Part shown: positions 40,100 to 48,198 of the stretch, piece after piece
Position numbering within the stretch: the stretch's first letter is position 1
Layout: each line of letters opens with the position of its first letter
Assembly: GCF_000427645.1 (NCBI RefSeq)
Contig: NZ_KE386571.1
Span: 2,537,454 to 2,601,453 of the forward strand
Reading direction: 5' to 3'
Source of the DNA: Sphingomonas phyllosphaerae FA2
GTDB taxonomy: Bacteria > Pseudomonadota > Alphaproteobacteria > Sphingomonadales > Sphingomonadaceae
DNA: 64,000 bases
Made by a program: the position numbers and the translations under genes
Notes under the pieces: generated by a model
Databases searched by the model: none
What the model was told of the DNA's origin: nothing
What the model saw: only the letters and a program-made list of their open reading frames with translations

Positions 40100-40464
40100 T
40101 CCAGCGCTCCCTTCTTCCACGCGTAGACAAGGCCGAGGGCGAGTTCGGCGATAAAGATCATCATCGAGAACCATGCGGTCCAGCCGAGCGAAAAAACGCT
40201 GACTGCCCAAGGATATAGGAACGCCGCTTCGAGATCGAAGATGATGAACAGGATGGCGACCAGATAGAATCGCACATCGAATTGCGAACGGCTGTCCTCG
40301 AACGCGGGGAAGCCGCATTCATATTCGGCCAGCTTTTCGGGCGTGGGTTTGGCCGCGCCGGTCAGCTTGGCGACCGCCATCGGAAGAAAAACGAACGCAC
40401 TCGACAGAGCGAGCGCCACCCCCAGGAACAGGAGGATCGGTAGGTATTGCGACAGATCGACCAC
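40090..40464 (-). CDS. nuoA: NADH-quinone oxidoreductase subunit A
   Basis: Small three-helix membrane subunit of complex I, 124 residues, first gene of the operon. The loop [20 protein letters not shown] contains the conserved Cys of the quinone-access loop. GTG start at 40464 ([11 protein letters not shown]). The 105-base region before it holds a Fur-like dyad at 40550-40564 but no clear -10/-35 pair. Confidence 0.97.
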   Translation of the reverse strand: MVDLSQYLPILLFLGVALALSSAFVFLPMAVAKLTGAAKPTPEKLAEYECGFPAFEDSRSQFDVRFYLVAILFIIFDLEAAFLYPWAVSVFSLGWTAWFSMMIFIAELALGLVYAWKKGALEWE

Positions 40465-40549
40465 TATGTCTCTCTCGCCTCTCTCGCAGGTGCGAACGGA
40501 ACCGGCACGCTCTAGACCCCCGCCCCCGGAGGGGCAAGGCCGTGGGGAG

Positions 40550-40564
40550 TGAGAATGAATCGCA
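40550..40564. promoter_or_regulatory. Candidate Fur-like box upstream of nuoA
   Basis: TGAGAATGAATCGCA is a 7-1-7 dyad with five of seven symmetric positions; its left half is identical to the classical Fur half-site TGAGAAT. It lies about 86 bases before nuoA, just past the end of the Nudix gene. Iron control of the Fe-S-rich complex I is plausible but not demonstrated here. Confidence 0.3.
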
Positions 40565-40569
40565 AGGAC

Positions 40570-41034
40570 CTACCAGTCCTTGCTACGCTCCCGGGCGCCG
40601 TTCCATTCCTCGATCCGCCGCCGTGTCGCTGGTGACAATGTGGCCGGCAGATCGCCAAGCGGATGAAACGCCGCCTCGGCCAATTCGCGGCCGTCCGGCA
40701 CCGGCGTGTCGTCGGTCTGCGCGGTAAAAAGGAAGACGGTGTCACGTCGCCCTTCGGTTCGCGATTCGTATCGCGCCACGATTCTCAGCCCACGGGCGAT
40801 GCAGCCAGTCTCCTCGCGCAGCTCGCGGGCAGCCGCCGTCTCCGGCGTCTCGGCACGCGCAATCCCACCGCCGGGCAGCATGTGCAGGTCGCTACGGCCA
40901 TAGCGGTGCCGGGCCAGTAACACGCGTCCGTCGCGGTCGAACACCAGCAGCTTCACCCCGCGCGTCCGCCAACGCAGCAGCGCCATCGCGCAGCGACGCA
41001 CCCGGTAAGCCAACGGCAGGATCAGGCGCAGCAT
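40570..41034 (-). CDS. Nudix hydrolase
   Basis: A 154-residue pyrophosphohydrolase acting on a nucleoside-diphosphate derivative. The complete Nudix box is present from GGIARAE (G-x5-E) to RELREETG, seven residues later. An N-terminal basic/hydrophobic helix ([22 protein letters not shown]) precedes the fold and may bind membrane. The ATG at 41034 is preferred; an in-frame extension to 41229 would overlap the divergent dcd gene. Substrate is unknown. It runs in the same direction as nuoA, 105 bases upstream of it. Confidence 0.85.
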   Translation of the reverse strand: MLRLILPLAYRVRRCAMALLRWRTRGVKLLVFDRDGRVLLARHRYGRSDLHMLPGGGIARAETPETAAARELREETGCIARGLRIVARYESRTEGRRDTVFLFTAQTDDTPVPDGRELAEAAFHPLGDLPATLSPATRRRIEEWNGARERSKDW

Positions 41035-41134
41035 GCGCGCGACAATAGCGTTATGGATGGCACCGGAACAGCGATGCGCCTTGCACCGCGCGCGTTCAGC
41101 CGCGAAAGCGCGTACGTTCGAGGGGAATTGCCGT

Positions 41135-41689
41135 ATGTCCGTCATGTCCGACCGCTGGATTCGCGACCGTGCGCTTGCCGACGGGATGATCGAGCCGTTC
41201 GTCGAGTCGCAACGCCGCGACGGCTGCATCAGCTACGGGCTGTCGAGCTACGGCTATGACGCGCGCGTGGCGGACGAGTTCAAGATCTTCACCAACGTCG
41301 ACAACGCGCTGGTCGACCCGAAGGATTTCGCGGCGAACAGCTTCGTCGACCGCAAGACCGACGTGTGCATCATTCCGCCCAACAGCTTCGCGCTGGCGCG
41401 GACGGTCGAATATTTCCGCGTGCCGCGCGACGTGCTGGTGATCTGCCTCGGCAAGTCAACCTATGCGCGCTGCGGAATCATCGTCAACGTCACCCCGCTC
41501 GAACCCGGCTGGGAGGGGCATGTGACGCTTGAATTCTCGAATACGACGCCGCTGCCCGCCAAGATCTACGCTAATGAGGGCGCCTGCCAATTCCTGTTCT
41601 TGTCCGGCAACGAGCCGTGCGAGACGAGCTACGCCGATCGGGCCGGCAAATACATGGGCCAGCGCGGCGTGACCTTGCCGCGACTCTGA
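41135..41689 (+). CDS. dcd: dCTP deaminase
   Basis: Converts dCTP to dUTP for thymidylate synthesis. It is a homotrimeric cytoplasmic enzyme of 184 residues, the usual length. Conserved elements are [38 protein letters not shown] (containing the catalytic Glu), and the nucleotide-binding tail [15 protein letters not shown]. The ATG at 41135 ([14 protein letters not shown]) has GAGGGG upstream; the in-frame reading from 41033 runs through the divergent Nudix gene start. Confidence 0.97.
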   Translation: MSVMSDRWIRDRALADGMIEPFVESQRRDGCISYGLSSYGYDARVADEFKIFTNVDNALVDPKDFAANSFVDRKTDVCIIPPNSFALARTVEYFRVPRDVLVICLGKSTYARCGIIVNVTPLEPGWEGHVTLEFSNTTPLPAKIYANEGACQFLFLSGNEPCETSYADRAGKYMGQRGVTLPRL

Positions 41690-41913
41690 CGTCGGGTCGC
41701 GTTGCTGCGGGTGCGCAGGCGTGACCGGTGCCTTGAGAGGAAGCCACTCGTGGATTCGAGTGCTCGGGCGAGATAGCGATCATCGCGGGCTATGTCCGGC
41801 GATGCGACCAACTCTGTGAATGCCGAAGCCACGTCCGAACCTCGGATGGTGGCCGACCTGTCAGGCCGTGTCGCTAGGGCAACATTAGTTGCCTTAGGAA
41901 CACGATAGGCTCC
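41690..41913. other. Convergent gap with one hairpin
   Basis: 224 bases between the stops of dcd and the TPR gene. A stem (GGGCAAC/GTTGCC with flanking CTA/TAG) with an ATTA loop lies at 41874-41897, 17 bases past the TPR gene stop, and may be its terminator. No gene, tRNA or repeat is visible. Confidence 0.4.
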
Positions 41914-42264
41914 TCAGCGCGTTGCCATCGCTGTGGTCAGACGCGCCATGCCAGTCCGGGCCAGTTGATGCGACGTCCGCACGCTGCCGTCCGCCAGATC
42001 CATCGCCACCGCGTCGCGATCGAGCACATCGGCATAGAGCGCGCGCGCCTGCGCCTCGCGCCCGGTACGCGCGTAAACTGCCGCCAAATTCAGCATCAAC
42101 TCAGGACGTTCCGGAAAAATCGCGCGCTCAGCCGTGATCGTCTGCTCGGCTTTGGCGAGACTGCCCGCCGCAATCGCCTGATAGCCGACACGGTCTTTGG
42201 CGACCGCCGGGGTCGCCATCGCGGTGGCCAGCACCACTGCCGAAAGCATCAACTTGCTGCCCAT
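41914..42264 (-). CDS. Exported TPR-repeat protein
   Basis: A 116-residue protein with a signal peptide (MLSAVVLATAMATPAVAK; cleavage after AVA near residue 22). Two TPR-like helix pairs follow: YQAIAAGSLAKAEQTITAER and PELMLNLAAVYARTGREAQA. It probably acts as a small periplasmic interaction module. A strong Shine-Dalgarno (AGGAGG) precedes the ATG at 42264. Single-gene unit; function unknown, but similar short periplasmic TPR proteins are common in sphingomonads. Confidence 0.75.
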   Translation of the reverse strand: MGSKLMLSAVVLATAMATPAVAKDRVGYQAIAAGSLAKAEQTITAERAIFPERPELMLNLAAVYARTGREAQARALYADVLDRDAVAMDLADGSVRTSHQLARTGMARLTTAMATR

Positions 42265-42591
42265 ATCACCCTCCTATGAAGCCGCCGCGTCGATGAGCGC
42301 GTTACGGTTTTATGACATGAAGGTGTCATTTAATTGACATGATCGCAAGTAGGTTTTGCAAAGTAAGGACGAGCCATCGGGATGGCTGAACGCTTAATGA
42401 TGCGAGGCTCGGGCTTGGGCCGCTCCTTCTCGCACAACGTGATAGCCGCGTGAGTCACACCAGCAAGCGTCCGCAAGGGACGGATTGCCGTAGCCGTCCG
42501 GCCCGATGATCTCAGCCAAGGAATCGCAACGAAAAAGGGCGGCCCCGCAGGACCGCCCATCATCGTTCAGAATGACCGATCGCCGCGGCGA
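42265..42591. other. Gene-free region, 327 bases
   Basis: No credible gene. The left third (42300-42365) is unusually AT-rich and contains three copies of a TGACAT/ATGTCA motif, including the dyad ATGACATGAAGGTGTCAT at 42312-42329; it is probably the promoter and operator of the TPR gene. The right end holds the terminator of the tonB-exbBDD operon. An open frame at 42330-42563 overlaps that terminator and is not considered coding. Confidence 0.5.
42530..42558 (-). terminator. Rho-independent terminator of tonB-exbB-exbD-exbD
   Basis: On the minus strand, a 9-bp GC stem (42537-42545 with 42550-42558, one G-U pair, TGCG loop) is followed by TTTTTCGTT. It lies 33 bases past the last exbD stop. 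Confidence 0.85.
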
Positions 42592-43020
42592 TCAGAAATC
42601 CTTGTAATATTGCTCGTTGCCGACGAAGCCGAGCTTCGTGACGTTCGAGCGCTTGATGTCCGCCAGCGTCTGGTCGACCACGTCATAGCGGGTCGCCGGA
42701 TCGGGCTGGAACTGAAGTTCCGGCTCCGGGCTCATCGCCGCCGATTGATCGAGATACTGGCGCAGCACGGTCGAATTGACCGGCGTGCCGTTCCAGGTGA
42801 TCCCGCCCGCGGCGTCGATCGCGATCTTGTTCTTGATCGGATCGACCGGTGGCTTCTGCGCCTTCGGATCGTTGACCGGCAGGTCGACCTTCACCGCATG
42901 CGTCGGGACCGGGAGGGTGATGATGAACATGATGAGGAGCACGAGCATGACGTCGATCAACGGCGTCGTGTTCATGTCCATCATCGGCTCGCCGTCATCG
43001 CGGCCTGCACTCATTGCCAT
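42592..43020 (-). CDS. exbD: Biopolymer transporter ExbD (second copy)
   Basis: Inner-membrane protein of 142 residues with one N-terminal helix and a periplasmic domain; with ExbB it converts proton flow into TonB energisation. The channel Asp23 lies in NTTPLIDVMLVLLIMFII. It has no Cys in the periplasmic domain, unlike the neighbouring paralogue. The ATG at 43020 (MAMSAGRDDGE) is preferred; upstream in-frame codons lie inside the first exbD. Last gene of the operon. Confidence 0.95.
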   Translation of the reverse strand: MAMSAGRDDGEPMMDMNTTPLIDVMLVLLIMFIITLPVPTHAVKVDLPVNDPKAQKPPVDPIKNKIAIDAAGGITWNGTPVNSTVLRQYLDQSAAMSPEPELQFQPDPATRYDVVDQTLADIKRSNVTKLGFVGNEQYYKDF

Positions 43021-43036
43021 GTCAGCTACTCCTCGC

Positions 43037-43507
43037 TCAGGCGCCGCCGCCCTTGGGCTGCGAAATGAACCCGACCTTGGCGAAGCCGGCCATCTGCATG
43101 TTGTAGATCGTACCGGCGACACAGCGCCACGGCGTGCCGACGTCGGCGCGGACATGCGCCTCGGGCAGTTCGAGGTCCGGGTTGCCCGGGCCGCCCTGAC
43201 GATCGATCTCGGTCTTCAGCTTGGCAACCGCGCGGTCCAGCAGTTCCTGATGGGTCACCGGGGTAATACCCCAATAGACCTGGCAGGTGCCGTTGTTGCC
43301 CATCACCGAAAGCGAGACGTTCTCGGGCTTGGTCGTGGTCGGGTCGAAGACGACGCTGGGCAGCTTGATGCCCTTCACCGTCTGGATGGCGACCGGCACC
43401 GCGATCAGGAAGATGATGAGGAGCACCAGCATGACGTCCACGAGGGGCGTCGTGTTGATGTCCGACATCGGGGATTCAGCGGAATCTCCGCCAACGCTCA
43501 TCGCCAT
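43037..43507 (-). CDS. exbD: Biopolymer transporter ExbD (first copy)
   Basis: A 156-residue ExbD paralogue with channel Asp24 in NTTPLVDVMLVLLIIFLI. The periplasmic domain has two cysteines, in GTCQVYWG and PWRCVAGT, which could form a disulphide. Sequence identity to the downstream copy is high around the helix and low after it, suggesting a hetero-oligomer or separate partners. It lies 111 bases after exbB and 16 before the second exbD. Confidence 0.95.
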   Translation of the reverse strand: MAMSVGGDSAESPMSDINTTPLVDVMLVLLIIFLIAVPVAIQTVKGIKLPSVVFDPTTTKPENVSLSVMGNNGTCQVYWGITPVTHQELLDRAVAKLKTEIDRQGGPGNPDLELPEAHVRADVGTPWRCVAGTIYNMQMAGFAKVGFISQPKGGGA

Positions 43508-43618
43508 CAGGCTATCCTATTCTCTCGTTCCGCCGGGCCGGGCCGCGGGGCGCGGGACCGGTACGGCGGCAGGTGATCGACGGGGCCGCCGTACGACGGC
43601 CCCGCGTATCCCTTCGCC

Positions 43619-44416
43619 TTACGGGCGGGTCTGCACGCCACCGGTCTGGCCGGCGGTCGTGGTCGCCCCGACCGGCTTGGCCGGCGCCTTGGCGGTGGTG
43701 GTCGTCGCACCGATCGACGGGCGGACCGCACCGTTCGAGGCGAGGAAGCCCAGCACGTCGTTCGAGAAGGCCGACAGGTCTTCCGCAATCGACTTGTTGC
43801 GACGCTGCAGCCAGTTGTACGCCAGCACCGCCGGGACCGCGACGACCAGGCCGAGCGCGGTCATGATGAGCGCCTCACCGACCGGACCCGCGACCTTGTC
43901 GATCGACGGATCGCCCGACGCACCGATCTTGATCAGCGCGCGGTAGATGCCGACGACGGTACCGAACAGACCGATGAACGGCGAGGTCGCACCGACGGTC
44001 GCGAGGAACGCCAGACCGCCGCCGAGCTTCGAGTTGATCGCCGCTTCCGAACGCGCCAGCGAACCGTGCAGCCAGTCGTGCGCCTCGACCGGATCGGTCA
44101 GCTTCGAGTGCTGCTCCTGCGCCGCCAGGCCGTCGTCGACCAGCTGCTTGTAGGCGGAGTTCTTCTCCAGCTTCGCCGAGCCCTCGCGCAGCGAGGTGCT
44201 GTTCCAGAAGTTCGACCGGACGCGCTTCGCCTGGTTGATGATCTTCTGCTGCTCGAACAGCTTCGAGAAGAGGATGTAGAAGGACACAACCGACATCACC
44301 ACCAGGATGGTGAAAACCGACTGCGAGATGATGCCGCCTTCCTTCAGCGCCTGCTGCAGGCCGAACTGGTTCTCGGCTGCCGCGGTCCCACCCGCGGCGA
44401 GGATGTTGATGATCAT
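43619..44416 (-). CDS. exbB: MotA/TolQ/ExbB proton channel protein
   Basis: Inner-membrane subunit of the TonB energy-transducing complex, 265 residues with three helices (about 33-52, 130-155, 177-200). TM2 includes the conserved GLFGTVVGIYRAL, and TM3 the GEALIMTALGLVVAVPAVLAYN block. The C-terminus has 35 residues of Ala/Thr/Gly-rich tail after the channel domain. It follows tonB by 70 bases. The two exbD genes downstream complete the unit. Confidence 0.95.
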   Translation of the reverse strand: MIINILAAGGTAAAENQFGLQQALKEGGIISQSVFTILVVMSVVSFYILFSKLFEQQKIINQAKRVRSNFWNSTSLREGSAKLEKNSAYKQLVDDGLAAQEQHSKLTDPVEAHDWLHGSLARSEAAINSKLGGGLAFLATVGATSPFIGLFGTVVGIYRALIKIGASGDPSIDKVAGPVGEALIMTALGLVVAVPAVLAYNWLQRRNKSIAEDLSAFSNDVLGFLASNGAVRPSIGATTTTAKAPAKPVGATTTAGQTGGVQTRP

Positions 44417-44486
44417 TCGGTGTCTTCCTTAAGCCAGATAAGTTGTCGGCCGGCGATTTTGGTCCGCGCGGCCAGGGTCACGCGGA

Positions 44487-45161
44487 TCAATTCTGTGGCA
44501 GCACCCATCGCACCGGCAGCGTGTAGCTGGAGACGATCGGGTTGCCGCCCGCATCCTGCGCGGGCGAGAAACGCACGCGGCTCTTGGCGATGCGGCAGGT
44601 CGCCTGGTCGAGCGCCGAGGAGTTGCTCGACGTGGTGACCACGCAGTCGGTGACGCGCCCGTCGGTGCCCACCGTCAGCTTCGCGACGACACGCCCCTGC
44701 TCCTCGGCGCGGATGGCCGAAGGCGGATAGTTGTCGGCACCGAAGAACTGGCCGGGGTTACCCTTCAGACCGGCAGCCTTGCTGACCGCAGGCGGAGCCG
44801 GCGGAGCGGGCGGCGCTGGCGGAGCGGGCGGCGCGACCGTCGGCGTGGCCACATAGACCGGCGGCGGGGTCGGCACCGTCGCGACCGTCACGGGCGGCGG
44901 ATTCGGATTCTGCACGATCGGCGGCGGCGACACCACCGGCGGCGGCGTCATCGGCGTGTCGGGCGGCGGGGGCGGCGGCTCCTCCGGCGGCGGGGGCGGT
45001 GGCTCCTCGACGTCGAACGTGTTCAGCTTCTCGACCTGCTTCTTGACGAAATTCGTCGCGAGGCCGGTTATGAAGGCATAGCCAAGGGCAACGTGGATCA
45101 GCGCGACGATTACCAGCGCGCCAACCTTGCCCCCGCTCATCTTCTGGTCAGAATAGGCCAT
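44487..45161 (-). CDS. tonB: Energy transducer TonB
   Basis: Spans the periplasm to open TonB-dependent outer-membrane receptors. A short cytoplasmic segment precedes the transmembrane helix (about residues 13-35) with the conserved His23. A long Pro-rich stretch (about 48-130, PPPPP and PAPPAPPAPP runs) follows, then the C-terminal domain with YPPSAIRAEEQGRV and VRFSPAQDAGG. It also has two Cys in that domain. 224 residues. First gene of a tonB-exbB-exbD-exbD operon common in sphingomonads. No convincing Fur box was found in the 224-base region upstream. Confidence 0.95.
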   Translation of the reverse strand: MAYSDQKMSGGKVGALVIVALIHVALGYAFITGLATNFVKKQVEKLNTFDVEEPPPPPPEEPPPPPPDTPMTPPPVVSPPPIVQNPNPPPVTVATVPTPPPVYVATPTVAPPAPPAPPAPPAPPAVSKAAGLKGNPGQFFGADNYPPSAIRAEEQGRVVAKLTVGTDGRVTDCVVTTSSNSSALDQATCRIAKSRVRFSPAQDAGGNPIVSSYTLPVRWVLPQN

Positions 45162-45385
45162 TCAGCAACGAAACTCCCTCATCCTGCGGCCCGTGGCGTG
45201 ACCGGATCGGAATCCGGCCGGGTTGTTTACCTTTCCGTAGCGCCCAATAGGCTACCACAGACACACAAGTCCTATCGCGCGCCTTTTGGGAGCGCAAACG
45301 CTTTGTCGGACGCAACAAACGTACAGCCGGACTGCGACGTTTTTATTTCTGTATCGTTTGCGCGCCCGCGTCTATCCCATGCGTT

Positions 45386-46279
45386 ATGACGAAGCGCATT
45401 TTTTTCCTGTTTTCCGCCGCCGCGCTGCTGGCCCCCGTGATCGCGCCCGGCGCTTCCCTAGCGCAGCAAACGCCTATTGCCGCGCCGGTTGCACCGGAGC
45501 TGGGCTATGCTGACCTCGCCGATCTGGTGATCGCCAGCCCGCTGGTCGTGGACGCCACGATTCGCTCAGCGTCGCGAATCAAGGGCGCAGAGGCGGCCGG
45601 CCTGGCTGCGGGCAAGACGCGCTTCTACGTCGAGGCGGATGTGACGACCCTGGTGCGCGGCGCCACCGCGATCCCGGCCAGGGTCGGCTGGGTGGTCGAT
45701 GTAGCGCCGGATTGGCGCGGCCGCGTGCCGTCGCTCAAGAAACGCCGCGTGCTCGCCTTTGCACGTCCCGTTGCGGGACAGGCGGGTCAAATCCAGTTGG
45801 TCGAACCCGGCGCGCAACATGACTGGAGTCATGCGCTGGAGCAGCGCGTGCGTGCCGTCGCATCCGAGATCGCCGCGCCGGACGCGCCGCCGATCATCAC
45901 CGACGTCGGCAATGCGTTCCATGTCCCGGGCGCACTCCCCGGGGAGGGCGAGACGCAGATCTTCCTGCGCACGCGCGACAATCGGCCGGCGGCCCTGTCG
46001 ATCCTCCGCCGCCCCGGCGAGCAGCCACGCTGGTCGGTTGCGCTAAGTGAGATCATCGACGATTCGGCCCCGACGCCGAAGCGCGACACCTTGCTCTGGT
46101 ATCGCCTGGCCTGCGCGCTGCCAGCGACGCTGCCGGAGCGCAGCACCGCCTCGCTGGGGCCGGAGGATGCGACGCAGGCGCAGGCCGATTACGCCTATGT
46201 GATCGAGCAGCTCGGCCCCTGCCGCGCCGCGCCGCCGGCTGCCGCAGCACCGGTCAGCGGCGGTGCCGGACCAATGTGA
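45386..46279 (+). CDS. Exported hypothetical protein
   Basis: A 297-residue protein with a signal peptide (about 26 residues, ending SLAQ). The rest is mixed alpha/beta with no domain I recognise. It is rich in Ala, Pro and Arg, contains one Cys pair near the C-terminus (LACALPA, GPCRAA), and ends in an Ala/Gly-rich tail. It is divergent from tonB; the shared 224-base gap holds an inverted 9-mer (GCGCAAACG at 45292, CGTTTGCGC at 45355) that may be an operator. Its last 26 bases overlap the end of the convergent folB gene. Related proteins appear confined to sphingomonads (inference). Confidence 0.65.
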   Translation: MTKRIFFLFSAAALLAPVIAPGASLAQQTPIAAPVAPELGYADLADLVIASPLVVDATIRSASRIKGAEAAGLAAGKTRFYVEADVTTLVRGATAIPARVGWVVDVAPDWRGRVPSLKKRRVLAFARPVAGQAGQIQLVEPGAQHDWSHALEQRVRAVASEIAAPDAPPIITDVGNAFHVPGALPGEGETQIFLRTRDNRPAALSILRRPGEQPRWSVALSEIIDDSAPTPKRDTLLWYRLACALPATLPERSTASLGPEDATQAQADYAYVIEQLGPCRAAPPAAAAPVSGGAGPM

Positions 46280-46634
46280 CGCCGATCGCCTCGCTCGCCT
46301 CGGCGATGGCGAGCTTGATGATCTTCACTTTCACCCGCCGGACACGCTGATCCTGAAGGAACAGCGTCTCGGCGATATGATCCGCCACCGCCTCGATCAG
46401 CGTGAAATGCCCGGCTGTCGACAGCGCGTCGGTCGCGGCATATTTGAGATCGAGGTAATTCTTCGATGCCGACAGCGGCGTGTCGGGCGCATAATGCGCC
46501 GGCGCGTCCAGCAGAACTGTCAGCGAGATTTGCAGCGGCTGCGGCAGGTGCGTCTCTTCGGAATAGATGCCGGTCAGCACCTGCACCTCAAGGTCGTGAA
46601 CCTCGAGTTCGAGCGTGTCGGGAGCAAAGCTCAT
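46254..46634 (-). CDS. folB: Dihydroneopterin aldolase
   Basis: Cleaves dihydroneopterin to 6-hydroxymethyl-dihydropterin and glycolaldehyde in folate synthesis. 126 residues, the usual FolB length. Visible elements are LEVQVLTGIYSEE, YLDLKYA and the substrate-site region KIIKLAIAEASEAIGVTLVR, where the catalytic Lys normally sits. Start ATG at 46634 overlaps the GST stop (ATGA); a longer frame to 46979 lies inside the GST gene and is rejected. Confidence 0.85.
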   Translation of the reverse strand: MSFAPDTLELEVHDLEVQVLTGIYSEETHLPQPLQISLTVLLDAPAHYAPDTPLSASKNYLDLKYAATDALSTAGHFTLIEAVADHIAETLFLQDQRVRRVKVKIIKLAIAEASEAIGVTLVRHRR

Positions 46635-47263
46635 GCCGCGGCACTCGGTCGCGCGGTGGCCGCCTCGTACCAGCGCTGCGCATGAACCGCCTCGTCCGGT
46701 AACGCTAGCTTCGCGGCACGCGCGAAATCGACCGTCACCAACGCCGTGATATCGGCGAAGCTGTAGCGATCCCCCGCCAGCCACTCGCTCTCCGCCAGTC
46801 GTGCATCCAGCGTGTCGACGAACGTCCGCCACATCAGCCGCCCGCGCTCGGCAAGCGCCGGAATCTGTTCGAGCCGCGGCCAATGTCCTGCCTCGGCATG
46901 GCCGTGAAAGCGCGCGGCCGTATTGCGCAACGCATAGACGACGCCGGTATAGCCCTCCGACTCGACACGGCGCGTCCACGCCGCCACCCGCGCGATCTCC
47001 ACCGGGCGGGTGCCGAACAGCGGCGGCTCGGGATGGAGCGCCTCGAAGAATCGGCAGATCGCGGTCGAATCGCCGATCACCTCGCCATCGTCCAGCTCCA
47101 GCGCAGGCACCGTTCCGCGCGGATTGATCGCCAGAAACGCCGGCGCCAGATGCTCGCCCGCCTGCAGGTCGACGGCGACACGCTCGACGGAGATCGCCTT
47201 CTCGGCCAGATAGATGCGCACCCTGCGCGGGCTGGGCGCGCGCTCGGTGTCGTAAAGCTTCAT
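46631..47263 (-). CDS. Glutathione S-transferase family protein
   Basis: A 210-residue cytoplasmic protein with an N-terminal thioredoxin-fold (MKLYDTERAPSPRRVRIYLAEK; cis-Pro in GTVPALELDDG; glutathione-contacting ES/DS motif in GDSTAICRFFE) and an all-helical C-terminal domain with ADITALVTVDFA, the N-capping box. A Ser or Pro in the APSP motif could be the active residue. Substrate unknown. It is translationally coupled to folB and divergent from the GNAT gene 90 bases away. Confidence 0.9.
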   Translation of the reverse strand: MKLYDTERAPSPRRVRIYLAEKAISVERVAVDLQAGEHLAPAFLAINPRGTVPALELDDGEVIGDSTAICRFFEALHPEPPLFGTRPVEIARVAAWTRRVESEGYTGVVYALRNTAARFHGHAEAGHWPRLEQIPALAERGRLMWRTFVDTLDARLAESEWLAGDRYSFADITALVTVDFARAAKLALPDEAVHAQRWYEAATARPSAAA

Positions 47264-47353
47264 TCGGTCAACCCGGTTGCGTTCGATCGCCACCCCGCTA
47301 AAGCGCCCGCGCCCGGGCGTCCACCTCGATCGCGGGCAGGAGGAAGCGCAGGC

Positions 47354-47854
47354 GTGATCCAGATGGTGCCGATCGCCGCGGTTGCCGATGCGGCCGTGGA
47401 GCAATTGCTCGACCGCGCGTTCGGCCACGACCGGCACGCGCGCACCGCCTATCGCCTCCGTGCCGGAACGCAGGCGATCCCGGAGCTGAGCTTCGCGCTG
47501 ATCGAGGGCAACGTCCTGCTCGGGTCGATCCAATGCTGGCCGGTTCAGCTGGAGGGCGACGATGGCGCCGTGTGGCCGCTGGTGCTGGTCGGTCCCGTCG
47601 CGATCGTTCCAGAACGGCAGCAGGAGGGGCTGGGCCGGCGGCTGATGGAGGCCGCACTGGCGGCCGCTGCGGATGGGCCGCCGCTGACGCTGATCGGAGA
47701 CCCCGAATATTACGGCCGCTTCTTCGGCTTCGATGCGGCGGCGACCGCCGCGTGGCGGCTGCCCGGCCCGGTCGAGCGCCATCGCCTGCTCGCGCGCGGC
47801 TTGAGCGTCCCCGCCGCCGGCCTGCTCGGCCCCCGTCGCCACGCACTCGCCTGA
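47354..47854 (+). CDS. GNAT family N-acetyltransferase
   Basis: A 166-residue acyl-CoA-dependent acetyltransferase. The acetyl-CoA-binding A motif is seen as GPVAIVPERQQEGLGRRLMEAAL, with the Q/R-x-x-G-x-G/A consensus; GDPEYYGRFFGF is the typical later motif of this YjbC/YhbS-like subgroup. GTG at 47354 gives MIQMVPIAAVADAAVEQLLDRAF with AGGAGG ten bases upstream; an ATG at 47363 is possible. The stop lies 24 bases before the palindromic element. Confidence 0.88.
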   Translation: MIQMVPIAAVADAAVEQLLDRAFGHDRHARTAYRLRAGTQAIPELSFALIEGNVLLGSIQCWPVQLEGDDGAVWPLVLVGPVAIVPERQQEGLGRRLMEAALAAAADGPPLTLIGDPEYYGRFFGFDAAATAAWRLPGPVERHRLLARGLSVPAAGLLGPRRHALA

Positions 47855-47878
47855 CCTTTACCCCACGCCACCCGCACC

Positions 47879-48189
47879 CTAGGGTCTATACTCGATCGCA
47901 ACAAGGATCGTGATCGCCCGTGGAAGGCCGCCCACGAGGAGCGCGGCGCAGTCGGGTAGCAGAGCTACCCGCAAGCAAGCGACGAAGCTGGGCGGCCTTC
48001 CACGGGCGACCGCTCCGCGGCAGGCGGATTTTGGTGCCATGCTGCGTCGGGGCTCCCCGCAAAGTACTACTTTGCGGGGGCCCGGCCGCGCATCGGTCAC
48101 GATGCGAGAGCATCGCTCCCTCCTTGCTCCTTGCCTGGCGCCAAAATCCGCTCCGTCACGACCTTGTTGCGATTGAGTATAGACCCTAG
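47879..48189. mobile_element. 311-bp nested palindromic element (MITE-like) with CTAG ends
   Basis: The outer arms CTAGGGTCTATACTC (47879-47893) and GAGTATAGACCCTAG (48175-48189) are exactly complementary, and similarity continues inwards through ATCGCAACAAGG and TCGTGA. Inside, a perfect 21-bp pair (47914-47934 with 47989-48009) encloses an 8-bp hairpin with an AGA loop (47953-47971). A second arm (48024-48039 with 48136-48151, one mismatch) encloses a 12-bp near-perfect palindrome (48055-48079) and a 6-bp stem with a GAGA loop (48100-48115). CTAG at each end could be a target duplication or part of the terminal repeat. No transposase and no convincing ORF are inside. Mobility is inferred from structure only. 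Confidence 0.75.
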
Positions 48190-48198
48190 GTGAACGCG

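Noticed and set aside
42330..42563. 77-codon open frame on the minus strand after the exbD operon
   Set aside because: Overlaps the operon terminator, lacks a ribosome site and has no recognisable sequence.
47886..48189. Several open frames on both strands inside the palindromic element
   Set aside because: They arise because the inverted repeats read similarly on both strands; none has a ribosome site or a recognisable domain.
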